Shown here: positions 63,549-64,000 of the stretch, one piece after another
Numbering within the stretch: position 1 is the stretch's first letter
Layout of the letters: the number at the start of each line of letters is the position of its first letter
Assembly: GCA_049966155.1 (NCBI GenBank)
Contig: JBMFVE010000004.1
Coordinates: 124,001 to 188,000, forward strand
Length of the DNA: 64,000 nucleotides
Direction: 5' to 3'
DNA from: JBMFVE01 sp049966155
GTDB lineage: Bacteria; Bacteroidota; Ignavibacteria; Kryptoniales; JAKASW01
The notes under the pieces: generated by a model
What the model was told of the DNA's origin: nothing
Seen by the model: the letters and a program-made list of their open reading frames with translations, nothing else
Database searches by the model: none
Translations under genes and position numbers: made by a program

Positions 63549-64000
63549 TTCAGTAGCAACATCTTTTTTACCTGTGAAAAAAGTGGAGTCGAAATTCGGT
63601 ACAGGTAAATTCCACTGGGAAGACCTTCAGCATCAAAGGTTAAAGTATGGATGCCGGCTGAAAATTTTTTGGAATTAACCAGCAGCGCAACGCGCTGTCC
63701 CAGAATATCGTAAACTTCCACTGTTATCACTGTAGCGGTCGGGAGAATAAATGTTATCTTTGTCGATGGGTTGAACGGATTTGGGAAGTTTTGGAGGAGT
63801 TCAAACTTCAAAGGGATATTGCTGGTTGACTGATTTATTCCTGTCACAACAGATTTTGCTTTTGTGATTGCGTCATTCAATAGGGCTACACTATATTTGT
63901 GGTTGTGAAACCCGCCGCTTTCATCACCTTCAGCAAAAGTCATATTTACAGTTGCTTCCGCCACATATGCACTATCCAGACCGGTTGCATTTGGTTTTGC
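63545..64000 (-). CDS. T9SS C-terminal sorting-domain protein, 5' end outside window
   Basis: The frame is open to the window edge, so only the last ~150 residues are visible. About 80 residues form a T9SS type A sorting domain: 'FELLQNFPNPFNPSTKI' then 'VYDILGQRV' and 'SGIYLYRIST', ending in Leu-Leu-Leu-Lys. Before it lies 'DESGGFHNHKYSVALLNDAI', which resembles the segment ending many multiheme c-type cytochromes of this group ('GVHNPKYTLALL'-like). The upstream part is therefore possibly a surface cytochrome or related protein; that is inference, since no CxxCH is in view. GTG at 63964 is internal. Confidence 0.85.
   Translation of the reverse strand, partial: AKPNATGLDSAYVAEATVNMTFAEGDESGGFHNHKYSVALLNDAITKAKSVVTGINQSTSNIPLKFELLQNFPNPFNPSTKITFILPTATVITVEVYDILGQRVALLVNSKKFSAGIHTLTFDAEGLPSGIYLYRISTPLFSQVKKMLLLK

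Overview
The window looks like chromosomal DNA from a bacterium of the Fibrobacteres-Chlorobi-Bacteroidetes superphylum. An ignavibacterial or Chlorobi-side lineage fits better than Bacteroidetes proper. Evidence: two proteins end in the secretion (type IX, T9SS) sorting domain with the 'FPNPF' box (22398-24467 and 63545-64000). DUF4175, DUF4159, MoxR and VWA proteins, a bacterial GGGP-synthase-type enzyme, MacA/MacB-like efflux genes and many lipoproteins are present. Purine-rich Shine-Dalgarno sites (GGAGG, GAGG) precede many starts, including GTG and TTG starts. The taxonomic call is inference. I see no insertion sequence, prophage, integrase or CRISPR array, and no gene-free stretch above 300 bases; the longest are 63292-63544, 14205-14436 and 50138-50346.

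Layout. 1-1829: the end of a TonB-like gene and a thioredoxin-fold protein. 1930-6781: glutamate dehydrogenase, a lipoprotein amidohydrolase coupled to an aldo/keto reductase, and an adenosine-specific-kinase family protein. 6886-11407: a TolC / MacA / ABC ATPase / FtsX-type permease efflux operon. 11508-14204: PAP2 phosphatase, archease, Ogt and a LysE-type exporter. 14437-18597: three consecutive SurA/PpiC-type export chaperones. 18674-26602: a tightly coupled set of M16 peptidase, inactive M16 partner, MoxR ATPase, T9SS-exported subtilase and VWA membrane protein. 26625-29283: a four-repeat Pho-box-like element followed by pstC-pstA-pstB. 29422-31356: M1 peptidase.

31455-37326 encodes the membrane arm of complex I (nuoJKLMN) without the peripheral-arm genes. 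Convergent to it is a two-gene cytochrome bd-like module (37364-39918) whose first subunit carries a c-type heme domain. After a tRNA-Ser(UGA) come a lipoprotein fusing a TonB-type domain to a parvulin domain, the DUF4175/DUF4159 pair, a DedA-type protein and a seven-heme NapC-type cytochrome. That cytochrome gene is broken into two frames at a nine-base homopolymer. 47307-54413 holds a Tat-exported aldo/keto reductase, a one-domain asparaginase homologue, a short Rho, an APC permease and an exo-beta-glucosaminidase-like GH2 enzyme.

54581-61582 is a compact housekeeping operon: clpS, alaS, GGGPS-like, gmhA, pterin dehydratase, pyrE, Nudix and pyrimidine-nucleoside phosphorylase. The end carries an ArsC-like protein, an orphan ORF, an inositol-monophosphatase family gene and the 3' part of a T9SS cargo gene. 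Main themes are envelope protein quality control and membrane bioenergetics. The best candidates for something new are the heme-c bd-like oxidoreductase, the TonB-parvulin fusion, the chaperone/protease/MoxR/VWA cluster and the frameshifted multiheme cytochrome.
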